Source: JBBQLG01 sp964251665 (GTDB lineage Bacteria > Bacteroidota > Bacteroidia > Cytophagales > Spirosomataceae). From it: DNA of 64,000 bases. The stretch lies in NCBI GenBank assembly GCA_964251665.1, contig CAXUKO010000003.1:186001-250000 (forward strand). Direction: 5' to 3'. Below the pieces are notes generated by a model. It searched no databases. It saw nothing but the letters and a program-made list of their open reading frames with translations, and was not told the DNA's origin. This document shows positions 44,157 to 52,652 of the stretch, one piece after another. Both the position numbers and the translations under genes were made by a program. Position 1 is the first letter of the stretch. Each line of letters begins with the position of its first letter.

Positions 44157-45053
44157 ATGAAACATCTTTTAGGTTGCCTGCTGCTTTGTCTGCCTTTTAT
44201 GGTATCGGCTCAGGATGGCTACTATCCAAAAACATCCGGTCCGGCCCCAAAACGGGCTTATACCATTGTACTCCGGGATGGTACTCAGCTTCGGGGTGAT
44301 CTTATCCGGCAGGACAGCGTCGGAACGGTTATTCGCACGCGTAATCTGGGCGAAGTCCGGCTCCGGGCCGATCAGATTGTCCGCATCGAGCAGGACGGAG
44401 CACCGGTACCGGGCGACGTATACCCGGCCCTGTTTCCGCAAACCATGCGCATCACGCCAACGGCACTCTCCGCCGAAAGAGGACGGCTGTATTTTCGGAA
44501 TTACCTTATTTACTTCAGCCAGTTTGAGTACGGTATCAATGATAACTGGAGTGTCGGCACCACGTTTTTCACATTAGCTCCCACCAATTTATTTAGCCTG
44601 AATACAAAAATTTCGGTTCCGGTGAGTGAGCGGGTCCGGGTGGGCGTGAGTGCTCAATACGTGGCGCTGCGGTTCGGCAGGTTACTTTTTAGTGATTTAG
44701 ACGCCCAAATCGGCTACGTACAGGGGATCGTTACCACCGGCGACCGGCAAAACAATACCACCTACGGCCTGGGCTGGAGTGTATCAAACGGGAGTCTGTC
44801 CAAAAGCGCCATCGGCATGTTTGGGCTGGTGCGGAAACTTAATCCGGGGCTGACCTTTATTAGTGAAAACTTCGTGCTCTTTGGGAGTGGTACCACTGGA
44901 TTTGCTGCTACAGTGTCAGCAGGTGTCCGCTTCGACCGGCGACGACACGCCTTTGATGTGGCGGCCTATGTGCCATTAGTGTTCACGCGCAACAGCGGGT
45001 CAACCATCACGTTTATTCCCTTCGCCAGCTATCATCTTAGAATAGGTCAATAG
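44157..45053 (+). CDS. Hypothetical outer-membrane-associated protein
   Basis: 298 aa with a signal peptide (cut after MVSAQ). Residues about 35-80 (YTIVLRDGTQLRGDLIRQDSVGTVIRTRNLGEVRLRADQIVRIE) form an Sm-like/SH3-type small beta domain common at the N-terminus of Bacteroidota envelope proteins. The remaining 200 residues alternate polar and hydrophobic in strands and end in an aromatic-rich strand, suggesting a beta barrel. No named function. Confidence 0.75.
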   Translation: MKHLLGCLLLCLPFMVSAQDGYYPKTSGPAPKRAYTIVLRDGTQLRGDLIRQDSVGTVIRTRNLGEVRLRADQIVRIEQDGAPVPGDVYPALFPQTMRITPTALSAERGRLYFRNYLIYFSQFEYGINDNWSVGTTFFTLAPTNLFSLNTKISVPVSERVRVGVSAQYVALRFGRLLFSDLDAQIGYVQGIVTTGDRQNNTTYGLGWSVSNGSLSKSAIGMFGLVRKLNPGLTFISENFVLFGSGTTGFAATVSAGVRFDRRRHAFDVAAYVPLVFTRNSGSTITFIPFASYHLRIGQ

Positions 45054-45132
45054 GCCAGTACAAACCGATTCTTATCCCTGAATTCGTTGAGGTCTTTACT
45101 CTAAACGGGTATAGCGCCATTGACTAACCCGA

Positions 45133-45633
45133 CTACTTTACATCCATAATTTTCCGCCGGAAGGATACGTAAATATCCATGATATAGGGATTGTCGAACC
45201 GGGTTACAAACTCGATTGAGTATTGGTCGGGGTCGTCCGTTGGTCCGATGGGCAACTGCATTTTTATGAATAACTTCTGACTGAAACGCCGGAACCATCC
45301 GTCGAACAGCTTGCGACGGGCATCAGACCGCGAGTCGGCATCGTCGCACACATAGACGACAACCTGTTCGCGGGTCGAGAGGAAGTGGGCGACGATACGG
45401 GCGATGGTGGATGACATCTGCGCATCAACGGGAGGCAACTTGGGTGCGTACGGGTTGCCGACCAGCGCGATGACCAGTTCAAAGATGTAATCACCGAAAG
45501 CGGCATCGTCAACTAACTCCGGTCCGGGTTTAAACCTAACCTCATAGCTGGCACCAAACCGGCTTTCGAATAAATAGGTATGATTGACTCCCCCTGCAAA
45601 AACAAAATTATAACTCGACGATGCAGGTCCCAC
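45133..45633 (-). CDS. DUF6169-like hypothetical protein
   Basis: 166 aa from a GTG at 45633, overlapping the upstream small gene by 26 bp. Contains FEVRFKPGPELV-like, FGDYIFELVIALVGN, ARIVAHFLSTREQVVVYVCDDADSRSDARRKLFDGWFRRF, and KMQLPIG. I recall this pattern from the DUF6169 family, small Bacteroidota proteins often coupled to another small ORF, perhaps a toxin-antitoxin-like pair. Family name by memory, moderate certainty. Confidence 0.65.
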   Translation of the reverse strand: MGPASSSYNFVFAGGVNHTYLFESRFGASYEVRFKPGPELVDDAAFGDYIFELVIALVGNPYAPKLPPVDAQMSSTIARIVAHFLSTREQVVVYVCDDADSRSDARRKLFDGWFRRFSQKLFIKMQLPIGPTDDPDQYSIEFVTRFDNPYIMDIYVSFRRKIMDVK

Positions 45634-45808
45634 GGATTTCGTTCTGACGTTTTAACTCGTTAAAAGCAGCAATAATGTCGGGATCAGTCTGAAATTCCTC
45701 GACCATCCGGGCCTGCTCTTCCCGCTTGCGCTGCATCAGGGCTTTGGCAAACGCCAGCCCCGGTTCCCGATTGGGTTTTTCGTCTGTATGTGTCGGTTCC
45801 GTTAACAT
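45608..45808 (-). CDS. Small hypothetical protein upstream of DUF6169-like gene
   Basis: 66 aa, highly charged, rich in Glu, Lys and Arg, with a helical middle (LAFAKALMQRKREEQARMVEEFQTDPDIIAAFNELKRQ). No recognised family. Its stop lies inside the 5' end of the DUF6169-like gene, so translation is coupled and the pair probably acts together. Confidence 0.6.
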   Translation of the reverse strand: MLTEPTHTDEKPNREPGLAFAKALMQRKREEQARMVEEFQTDPDIIAAFNELKRQNEIRGTCIVEL

Positions 45809-45933
45809 ACGCTGGTGTATTTTTTGATAAATATAACGGGTTTACCGGCTAAGTCGTTCGACAGTCGGTACGGGCTTCGGACCGGCTTCACGGAGCACTG
45901 GTAAAAAACGGGCCGAAGTCTGTAATCCGTTCG

Positions 45934-45941
45934 TATTTTTG
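45934..45941 (+). promoter_or_regulatory. Candidate -7 promoter box of gcvT
   Basis: TATTTTTG fits the Bacteroidota consensus TAnnTTTG and lies 18 bp before the ATG at 45960. Because it overlaps the alternative TTG start at 45939, it supports the ATG as the true start. Confidence 0.5.
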
Positions 45942-45959
45942 TCGAATAATCTCCCGACA

Positions 45960-47054
45960 ATGACCCTCAAACGCGTTCCCCTTCATCCTATTCACGAACA
46001 GTCCGGTGCTAAAATTGTCCCGTTTGCCGGCTTCGAAATGCCCGTCCGTTACACCTCCGATTTAGATGAACACAATACCGTTCGTAACGCTGTCGGCGTA
46101 TTCGACGTGTCACACATGGGCGAGTTCATCCTCAAAGGCGAGGGCGCGCTTGACCTTATTCAGCGGGTATCGGCCAACGATGCCAGTACGCTGTTCGACG
46201 GCAAGGTGCAGTACAGCTACCTGCCCAATGAACAGGGGGGCGTAGTGGATGATTTGCTGGTGTATCAGATCAGTCCCGTCGAATACATGCTGGTCGTGAA
46301 TGCCTCGAACGTGGAGAAAGACTGGAACTGGATTTCCGCCTACAATACCGGCGACGAACCGGTGGAGATGATCAATATTTCTGACGGGATGTGCCTGTTC
46401 GCCGTGCAGGGGCCTTTAACGGCTCAGGCGTTGCAGCCGCTCACCAACGCCCCGCTGGAGTTGATGAGTTACTATACCTTTGAGAAAACGGATTTTGCCG
46501 GGTATGCCAACGTGATTGTCTCGGCGACGGGCTATACCGGCGCGGGTGGATTCGAGATTTACGTGTCCAACCATCAGGCCGAGGGCGTCTGGAATGCCAT
46601 CATGGAAGCGGGAAAACCATACGGTATCAAACCCATCGGCCTCGGTGCCCGCGACACGCTGCGCCTGGAAATGGGCTATAACCTCTACGGGAACGACATC
46701 ACCGACGAAACCTCACCCATTGAAGCGGGGTTAGGCTGGGTGACAAAATTCACGCATCCGTTCACCAATGCGGAAGCGCTCAAACAGCAGAAAGAAGCGG
46801 GTGTAAGCCGAAAATTAGTTGGCTTTGAACTCATTGACCGGGGCATTCCGCGCAGCCACTACGAACTTTGTGATGCCGACGGAAACACCATTGGCGAAGT
46901 AACCTCCGGTACGCAGTCACCCACGCTCAGCAAAGGCATCGGTATGGGATATGTGGCCACAGCGTATAGTAAACCCGGCACCGAAATCTTCGTGAAAGTC
47001 CGCGATAAACTGCTGAAAGCGCAGGTCGTAAAAATGCCATTTGTGAAAAAATAG
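45960..47054 (+). CDS. gcvT: Glycine cleavage system aminomethyltransferase (T protein)
   Basis: 364 aa enzyme that takes the aminomethyl group from the H protein and makes 5,10-methylene-tetrahydrofolate. The ATG at 45960 is preferred over a TTG at 45939. Conserved parts: FAGFEMPVRY, GVFDVSHMGEF, VQYSYLPNEQGGVVDDLLVYQ, VVNASNVEKDWNWI, ATGYTGAGGFEIY, GARDTLRLEMGYNLYGND. The folate-binding Asp and the Arg near the end of the N-domain are in place. gcvH and gcvP are not adjacent. Together with glyA (17938) it covers glycine-serine interconversion. Confidence 0.95.
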   Translation: MTLKRVPLHPIHEQSGAKIVPFAGFEMPVRYTSDLDEHNTVRNAVGVFDVSHMGEFILKGEGALDLIQRVSANDASTLFDGKVQYSYLPNEQGGVVDDLLVYQISPVEYMLVVNASNVEKDWNWISAYNTGDEPVEMINISDGMCLFAVQGPLTAQALQPLTNAPLELMSYYTFEKTDFAGYANVIVSATGYTGAGGFEIYVSNHQAEGVWNAIMEAGKPYGIKPIGLGARDTLRLEMGYNLYGNDITDETSPIEAGLGWVTKFTHPFTNAEALKQQKEAGVSRKLVGFELIDRGIPRSHYELCDADGNTIGEVTSGTQSPTLSKGIGMGYVATAYSKPGTEIFVKVRDKLLKAQVVKMPFVKK

Positions 47055-47150
47055 TTAGTAAGTCGGTAAGTGGCTGCGCCCAAGTTGGTAAGCTATTTCT
47101 CATCTGACCACTTACCGACTTACTGACTTGGGCGCAGCCGCTTACTGACT
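47054..47150. repeat. Imperfect inverted repeat of GTAAGTCGGTAAG family (copy 1)
   Basis: Left arm about 47054-47092 and right arm 47111-47150 pair over about 38 bp with a few mismatches; the core is GGCTGCGCCCAAGT within repeated (A)GTAAGTCGGTAAG units. It fills the spacer between gcvT and comB. A related element with core GGCTTCGCCTAAGT lies just downstream of comB, so the gene is bracketed by two members of one repeat family. Confidence 0.75.
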
Positions 47151-47154
47151 GCTA

Positions 47155-47865
47155 ATGAAACAATTAGACGTTTGCCTAACCCCCGATCTGCTACATCTGC
47201 ATTCGGTTGAAAACACCATTGTCGTGGTAGCAGATATTTTCCGGGCTACCTCCTGCATGGTCACCGCTTTTGCCCACGGCGTTAATTCCATCGTGCCGGT
47301 AGCCACGGTCGAAGAATGTCGACAGCTTCAGGGCCGGGGTTACCTTGGGGCGGCCGAGCGCAATGCGCAGACGCTCGAAGGCTTCGAGTTGGATAACTCG
47401 CCGTTCAGCTACATGGACGATAACCTGATTGGGGCGAATATTGCCATGACCACCACCAACGGCACGCTGGCCATTACGCGCTCGCGGCAGGCCGTGAAAG
47501 TGCTGGTTGGGGCTTTTCTGAATTTAGAAGCGATCACCCGGTACCTCCGCACGCAGCAATACGATGTGCTGGTGCTGTGTGCGGGCTGGAAAGGACGGGT
47601 CAATCTGGAGGATACGCTTTTTGCCGGGGCCGTTGCCGAGCGGCTGAAAGAAGACTACATCCTGCACGAAGACAGCGCGCTGATGGCGCAGCGGCTTTAC
47701 GGTCAGGCTGAGCGGAATATGCTGAGTTACTTAGCCAATTCGTCGCATATTCGCCGGTTGCAGCGGCTGGGTATTCAGAAAGATATTGCCTATTGTCTCC
47801 AGACGGACCTGTATGATGTCGTGCCTGTACTGCGCGGCAGTGCCCTGGTCGGAATGGACGTGTAA
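47155..47865 (+). CDS. comB: 2-phosphosulfolactate phosphatase
   Basis: 236 aa member of the ComB family, which dephosphorylates 2-phosphosulfolactate to sulfolactate in coenzyme M biosynthesis; in bacteria it is often found apart from that pathway. Signature parts: VVVADIFRATSCMVTAFAHGV, LGAAERNAQTLEGFELDNSP, AMTTTNGTLAI and LVLCAGWKGRVNLEDTLFAGAVAE (metal-site Asp). The stop codon lies at the beginning of the following inverted repeat. The next gene (convergent) is an acyl carrier protein. A role in sulfonate metabolism here is inference. Confidence 0.9.
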   Translation: MKQLDVCLTPDLLHLHSVENTIVVVADIFRATSCMVTAFAHGVNSIVPVATVEECRQLQGRGYLGAAERNAQTLEGFELDNSPFSYMDDNLIGANIAMTTTNGTLAITRSRQAVKVLVGAFLNLEAITRYLRTQQYDVLVLCAGWKGRVNLEDTLFAGAVAERLKEDYILHEDSALMAQRLYGQAERNMLSYLANSSHIRRLQRLGIQKDIAYCLQTDLYDVVPVLRGSALVGMDV

Positions 47866-47948
47866 GTCAATAAGCGGCTTCGCCTAAGTCGGTAAGCGTT
47901 CCTGAGCGAAGCACTTACTGACTTAGGCGAAGCCGCTTATTGACTTAC
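47862..47948. repeat. Near-perfect 35-bp inverted repeat (copy 2 of GTAAGTC family)
   Basis: Arms 47862-47896 and 47914-47948 are reverse complements with one mismatch. The core is TAAGCGGCTTCGCCTAAGTC. It spans the gap between convergent comB and the acyl carrier protein gene and includes the comB stop codon, so it may serve as a bidirectional terminator. Compare 47054-47150. Confidence 0.85.
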
Positions 47949-47949
47949 T

Positions 47950-48195
47950 TTAGGCTGCTACGGCGGCCTGCTCCTGTTGCAGGTAGTCGAGAACGCCTTG
48001 CAGGGTTGTTAGTTTGGGGTAATCTTCGTCGGGAATGCGGATGCCAAACTCCTGCTCTAGCTGCATAATAAGGTCTACCGTGTCTAAGCTATCCAGACCC
48101 AAATCGCGGGTAAAGTGAACCGACTGGGTCGTATCCGTCAGCGCAGATTCTGCAACGCCGAAGTTGGTCAGTATGTTAATAACTCGCTGCTTCAT
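47950..48195 (-). CDS. Acyl carrier protein
   Basis: 81 aa four-helix carrier. The phosphopantetheine serine is in DLGLDSLDTVDLIMQLEQEFGIRIPDED, the hallmark of ACPs. The N-terminal part (VINILTNFGVAESALTDTT) is more divergent than in the main fatty-acid AcpP, so this may be a secondary carrier for a special lipid or product; no synthase is adjacent. It has its own transcription unit. Confidence 0.9.
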   Translation of the reverse strand: MKQRVINILTNFGVAESALTDTTQSVHFTRDLGLDSLDTVDLIMQLEQEFGIRIPDEDYPKLTTLQGVLDYLQQEQAAVAA

Positions 48196-48358
48196 AGTTG
48201 CTTATCGTTAAGTTGAATGGCGTAACCTCTTTTTGTAAAAACTCGCTTTCTGTGGCTTTGTTGCTTTTGCTGACGCAGATAGCTGCGTTTTTAACAAAAT
48301 TTAATAAGGCGCTTAATCAACTGCCGCGTGCCAACGAACGGCACCCGGTGTTTGGGTT

Positions 48359-49675
48359 TTACTGATCGCCCAGTAACGACTCGCCGGATAGTCGTTTCAA
48401 CTCCAGCTGGTTCAGCAATAACTGATACTGAAAATTCAGTCGACCCAGTTCGGCCTGTTCAACGCCCACTTCGGCGCTTTCCAGCTCTACATTCGTGATA
48501 ACGCCGTTCCGTAGCCGGGCATTGGCAAGCTCCAGGGCTTTGCGGGCCTGTAATACCTGCGTTTCGAGGTTTTGCAGCCGGGTCTGGTTGCTGCGAATAT
48601 CCGCGTTTAACAACGCCAGGCTTTGGCGAAGCTGGGCATTGGCCGCTTCGACGCCGTAACGGCTGGCGTTCAGATTCAGTTGAGCTGCCTGATTTTGCAG
48701 GGAATAGCGTTTGCCCGCGTAAATCGGGACACTCAGCGCCACACCGGCCGTCACGTTAAATTTCGGCGTGTTGATGTTCGGCAAATAGCCGTTTTTAAAA
48801 CCAGCCGAGCCGGTAAACCCCAGTGATGGACGGTTGGCTAATTCCTCTGCCTGAATATCAGTTTCGGCCGCCCGGACCCGCTCCTGCGCCAGCAACACGT
48901 CTTTGTTGCCCGTTAGTGCTGCCTGCAATTGCGTATCTACGGTGAACGGTTGCAGAGCCGCATCAAACTGCGAGGCTACCGTACCACTGATGGGATTGCT
49001 GTTTCCGGTCAGGTACGTTAATACGGCCAGTTGACGTTCGAGCAGGTTTTGTTGCTCAATCTTCGTGTTCAGCGCTGTTTTCACCCGCACCTCCTGCGTC
49101 AGCACATCGTACAGCAGGGCGTCGCCGTTCTTCAGCCGGTCGGCCAGAATTTTAACGTTAGCCCCGGCCGTCTTAATCACTGAATCTTGCACGATAAGGC
49201 TTTTCTGGAGAAAGCCAACGCCGTAGTAAGCGGCTGCAACCTGATAACTCAGGGTTTGCCGCGTAATATCCAGACTCCGTTTCAACAGGGTTACGTCATC
49301 CTGCGCCTGCCGGATTGCCAGCCCGGTCCGGCCCCAGTCGTAGATCGACTGCCCAACCGACACGTTGGCGTTAACGTTGTGGTTCGGCTGGAACGCCAGC
49401 GTGCGATCAGCCCCATTGATGGGCAGCGTGGCTTTACTCACCGGATCGACATAGAGGTACTGCGCGTTGCCGGTTACGTTGGGCTTCAGGGCCGTGCGGA
49501 CAATATCAGCCCGCAGATCACCAGCTTTAATCTGCTCCTGCTGCTGTTTTAACTGAGCAAAATTGGCGTTCGCCTGCTGAAGCAGCGCCTGTAAATCGGC
49601 CGGTAACTGACCGGGCTGCTGCGCCATCGCAACGGCGGTAAGCAGAGTGAATATGGGTGTGTAAATGCGTTTCAT
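48359..49675 (-). CDS. TolC family outer-membrane efflux protein
   Basis: 438 aa with signal peptide (cut after AMAQ) and the TolC repeat layout: long alpha helices with heptad pattern (LRQSLALLNADIRSNQTRLQNLETQVLQARKALELANARLRNG, the second-half helix pair) and short strands QFDAALQPF, GFTGSAGFKNGYLP. It forms the outer-membrane channel of a tripartite pump, with the adaptor and MFS transporter encoded just upstream in the same operon. Confidence 0.93.
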   Translation of the reverse strand: MKRIYTPIFTLLTAVAMAQQPGQLPADLQALLQQANANFAQLKQQQEQIKAGDLRADIVRTALKPNVTGNAQYLYVDPVSKATLPINGADRTLAFQPNHNVNANVSVGQSIYDWGRTGLAIRQAQDDVTLLKRSLDITRQTLSYQVAAAYYGVGFLQKSLIVQDSVIKTAGANVKILADRLKNGDALLYDVLTQEVRVKTALNTKIEQQNLLERQLAVLTYLTGNSNPISGTVASQFDAALQPFTVDTQLQAALTGNKDVLLAQERVRAAETDIQAEELANRPSLGFTGSAGFKNGYLPNINTPKFNVTAGVALSVPIYAGKRYSLQNQAAQLNLNASRYGVEAANAQLRQSLALLNADIRSNQTRLQNLETQVLQARKALELANARLRNGVITNVELESAEVGVEQAELGRLNFQYQLLLNQLELKRLSGESLLGDQ

Positions 49676-49754
49676 GCGTGTTGGTTTATAGTTGTACCGG
49701 GCGGCCGTTGCCGTTCGTAGTTATGCGTCAGCCAACCACAAGCTACAAGCTGAT

Positions 49755-51335
49755 TTAATGGGCGGCTTCGGCGGCTGCTTTGGCTGCGGCCGGGTCCATT
49801 TTTTTGTTTTGCAATAAGAACAGGAGCGGAAATGAGAATACGAAAAAAAGCCCCGCCAGCCGGAACGTGTCTAAGTAAGCAATCAGCAGGGCCTGTTTCT
49901 GAATAGCCAGATCCAGACTTTTGTACCCCGCCGTAACGGCATCGAGGGCATTTATTCCCCGCGCTGCCAGGTTCTGGGTAAGCGCCGTTAACCGATCCGT
50001 AGCCAGCGGATTATCCAGCGTGATGTTGGTGAGCAACTCCCCCCGGTGCAACGCCGTACGCTGCGTCACGTAGGTGTTGGTGATGGCAACGCCGAAGGCT
50101 CCGCCTAACTGCCGCATCATGTTGTTGAGCGCAATGCCGGTAGGCAGTTCACGGGGTACGAGCGTCGATACTGAACTGTTAATCAGCGGTACATTTACCA
50201 AAGCCAGGCCAACGCCCCGAATCAGCAGGGCCTTTACGAAATAATCGTTGGTTGTATCGGCCGTGTAGGTAGACATGACAAAACAGAAGGTTGCAAACAC
50301 GATATAGCCCACCATAACCACATACCGGGGCGATACGCCCTTGGCCAGCAGACGCCCGACCACCGGAAAACACACGGCTGCAATGGCCCCGCCCGGAATC
50401 AGCAGTTGACCGGTTTTAGTGGCCGTTAGCCCAACTACGCGCTGCACAAACAACGGATACAGCAGTACGGAGGTGAACAGCCCATACCCAACCACAAAGA
50501 GCAGAATAGTGCCCAACGCGAGGTTTCGGTTTTTCAGTACCCGCAAGTCCAGTACCGGCGCTTTGGTGGCCCGCAGTTCCCACCAGACAAAGAGTGGAAG
50601 CGACACAATAGCGGCTCCGGTCAGATAGCGGATGATTTCATCGTCGAACCAGTCGTCCGATTCGCCCCGTTCCAGCACGTATTGTAAACTGCCGATACCC
50701 ACAGCCAGAAGGATAATACCCGTCCAGTCGATCTGAATCTGCCGCCGGTCAATATCGAACTCATCTTCCTTCTTATCAATGTAATTGATGCTCAGAAAGA
50801 CGGCCAGAATGCCCACCGGAATGTTGATGTAAAACATCCAGCTCCAGTGGTAATTGTCGATGATATAGCCGCCCAGCGTTGGGCCGAAGGTGGGGCCAAG
50901 TACGATACCCAGGCCGAACAGCGCCGACGCCACAGCCCGCTGCTGGGGCGGAAAAGCGTCGAACATAATGCCCTGCGATGTCGATAGGAGCGCACCACCG
51001 CCAATGCCCTGCAAAAACCGGAACGCCACCAGTGTCCAGAGGTCGGAGGAAATGCCACACCCGTAGGAAGCCAGCGTGAACAGAATAATCGACGCGATGT
51101 AGTAATTCTTCCGACCGAAGTATTTCTGCAAAAAGCTCGTCATCGGGATGACGATTACGTTGGCGATGCCATACGACGTAACGACCCACGATACGTCTTC
51201 GATGGTAGCACCGAGGTTACCGGCAATATCCGTCAGACCGACATTCACGATGGACGTGTCGATCAGTTCCATAATGGCTGCCGATACCGCCGTGATGACA
51301 ACGATCCAGCGTCGGAATCCTGTTGGTTCTGCCAT
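49755..51335 (-). CDS. DHA2 family MFS drug transporter (EmrB-like)
   Basis: 526 aa inner-membrane proton antiporter with 14 membrane segments. Motifs of the DHA2 family are visible: LIDTSIVNVGLTDIAGNLGATIEDVSWVVTSYGIANVI in segments 1-2, FLQGIGGGALLSTSQGIMFDAFP (motif after TM4) and LGIVLGPTFGPTLGGYIIDNYHWSWMFYINIPVG (motif C). It acts with the HlyD-like adaptor and TolC protein of the same operon as a multidrug export system. Confidence 0.94.
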   Translation of the reverse strand: MAEPTGFRRWIVVITAVSAAIMELIDTSIVNVGLTDIAGNLGATIEDVSWVVTSYGIANVIVIPMTSFLQKYFGRKNYYIASIILFTLASYGCGISSDLWTLVAFRFLQGIGGGALLSTSQGIMFDAFPPQQRAVASALFGLGIVLGPTFGPTLGGYIIDNYHWSWMFYINIPVGILAVFLSINYIDKKEDEFDIDRRQIQIDWTGIILLAVGIGSLQYVLERGESDDWFDDEIIRYLTGAAIVSLPLFVWWELRATKAPVLDLRVLKNRNLALGTILLFVVGYGLFTSVLLYPLFVQRVVGLTATKTGQLLIPGGAIAAVCFPVVGRLLAKGVSPRYVVMVGYIVFATFCFVMSTYTADTTNDYFVKALLIRGVGLALVNVPLINSSVSTLVPRELPTGIALNNMMRQLGGAFGVAITNTYVTQRTALHRGELLTNITLDNPLATDRLTALTQNLAARGINALDAVTAGYKSLDLAIQKQALLIAYLDTFRLAGLFFVFSFPLLFLLQNKKMDPAAAKAAAEAAH

Positions 51336-51358
51336 GTTGCGTAGAAGTGAATCAGCGG

Positions 51359-52471
51359 CTATTTGTTGGTAGCTACCCGGGCATCGTCGGCAACCCGCAC
51401 GGCTACGTCCAGACTCAATCCCGCCCGCAGCTCATTTTTGTATTTTTCGGGATGCAGAATCTCGATCCGAACCGGTACGCGCTGCGTAATCTTGACGAAG
51501 TTGCCCGACGCGTTATCGGCTGGTAACAGCGAGAATTTAGCCCCCGTTGCTTCTGACAGCGACGATACCCGGCCTTCGATTTTCAGGTCGGGGTAGGCGT
51601 CCATCTTGATCTCTACGGGCTGACCAACGCGCATCTTCTCCAGCTGCGTCTCCTTAAAGTTAGCCACTACCCAGAACGTTGAGTCGTTCACGATGGTGAA
51701 CAAATTCTGGCCCGGCTGGACGTACTGCCCGACGATTACGTTTTTACGACCAATTTTGCCCGAGATAGGTGCCGTCAGGTTAGCATAGCCCACGCGCAGT
51801 TTCGCATTGTCGATAGCAGCCTGCTTAACTTTGAGAACGGCCTGAAATTTCTGGATGTTGGCCTGTGCCCGCTGAATGGCCGCCTGCGCTACACTCTCTG
51901 ATGATTTGGCCACGCCAATCTGATCAACACTGGCCTGATACTGCCGCGATTGCACGTCTACGTTACTCCGTGTATCTTCGAGTTGTTTCTGGGTCAGTGA
52001 CTGATCTTTAAACAGGTTCTGATCGCGGTTGAGGTCACTCTGCGCTTTGTCGCGCCGGGATGCCTGAACGGCCGCATTCGACTGCGCTACTTTCAGGTTC
52101 TGAACCACATTGCGGGCATTGGCCTGCGCCGTAGCCAGATCCGCGCGGGCCGTCTGAATATCAGCCAGCGTCTGCTGATAATCGGCTTCCGCCTGTTGCA
52201 GGGCTACGTTGTATTCCTGGGGGTCGATGGTAACCAAAGGCTGCCCCTTTGTCACGGTCGCGTAATCCTGTACGCTTACCGATTGAACGTAGCCCGCTAC
52301 CCGCGCTAAAACCGGGGCTGAGTTACCTTCGATCTGCGCATTATCGGTTGTTTCATTTGCCTGATTGTACCGGTATGCCTGAAAACCGTAAAAACCCGCC
52401 GTTACCAATACGACCAGCAAGATGATGCGGGGCAGATAAGTGCGGACGGGGGATGCTTGTTCCGTTGCCAT
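51359..52471 (-). CDS. HlyD/EmrA family periplasmic adaptor
   Basis: 370 aa from the ATG at 52471 (the frame extends 27 codons upstream through the operator region and is not credible there). N-terminal membrane anchor (about 16-36), then the lipoyl half VLARVAGYVQSVSVQDYATVTKGQPLVTIDP, a long coiled coil rich in Gln/Ala/Asn, the second lipoyl half KLRVGYANLTAPISGKIGRKNVIVGQYVQPGQNL and a barrel domain. First gene of the emrA-emrB-tolC operon, divergent from marR. Confidence 0.93.
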   Translation of the reverse strand: MATEQASPVRTYLPRIILLVVLVTAGFYGFQAYRYNQANETTDNAQIEGNSAPVLARVAGYVQSVSVQDYATVTKGQPLVTIDPQEYNVALQQAEADYQQTLADIQTARADLATAQANARNVVQNLKVAQSNAAVQASRRDKAQSDLNRDQNLFKDQSLTQKQLEDTRSNVDVQSRQYQASVDQIGVAKSSESVAQAAIQRAQANIQKFQAVLKVKQAAIDNAKLRVGYANLTAPISGKIGRKNVIVGQYVQPGQNLFTIVNDSTFWVVANFKETQLEKMRVGQPVEIKMDAYPDLKIEGRVSSLSEATGAKFSLLPADNASGNFVKITQRVPVRIEILHPEKYKNELRAGLSLDVAVRVADDARVATNK

Positions 52472-52525
52472 GAGATGACTGTTTGTGATAAATTGGGTGT
52501 GCGTTTCGGTTGAACAAATAGTATG

Positions 52526-52590
52526 GTCAACTTGTTTGACTATTATTGGCAAAAGTAAACCGAGTTGACTAACAAGTCAAACGGGTTGAC
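52526..52590. promoter_or_regulatory. Candidate MarR operators between emrA and marR
   Basis: Two copies of the palindrome GTCAA-N5-TTGAC occur at 52526-52540 (spacer CTTGT) and 52576-52590 (spacer ACGGG), and a third TTGACT...AGTCAA palindrome at 52565-52580 overlaps the second. They lie between the two divergent starts, the last one directly abutting the marR -7 box. This is the layout expected for a MarR repressor controlling both its own gene and the pump. Confidence 0.7.
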
Positions 52591-52598
52591 TATATTTG
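52591..52598 (+). promoter_or_regulatory. Candidate -7 promoter box of marR
   Basis: TATATTTG is an exact TAnnTTTG match, 54 bp upstream of the marR ATG. It immediately follows the operator-like palindrome at 52576-52590, so repressor binding would block it. It also shows that the TTG at 52596 is not a real start. Confidence 0.6.
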
Positions 52599-52652
52599 TA
52601 CAATTATTTTTTCCAAAATGTTTTCGGACTGGTTAACTTTCCGAACAGGATC

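Noticed and set aside
48275..48300. ACGCAG-ATAG-CTGCGT hairpin followed by TTTTT as a terminator
   Set aside because: The T-run is on the plus strand, where no gene precedes it; both neighbouring genes are on the minus strand, so a functional terminator is not supported.
52596..52652. TTG start 19 codons upstream for the MarR gene
   Set aside because: The TTG is part of the TATATTTG promoter box and the added residues are not MarR-like; the ATG at 52653 is better.
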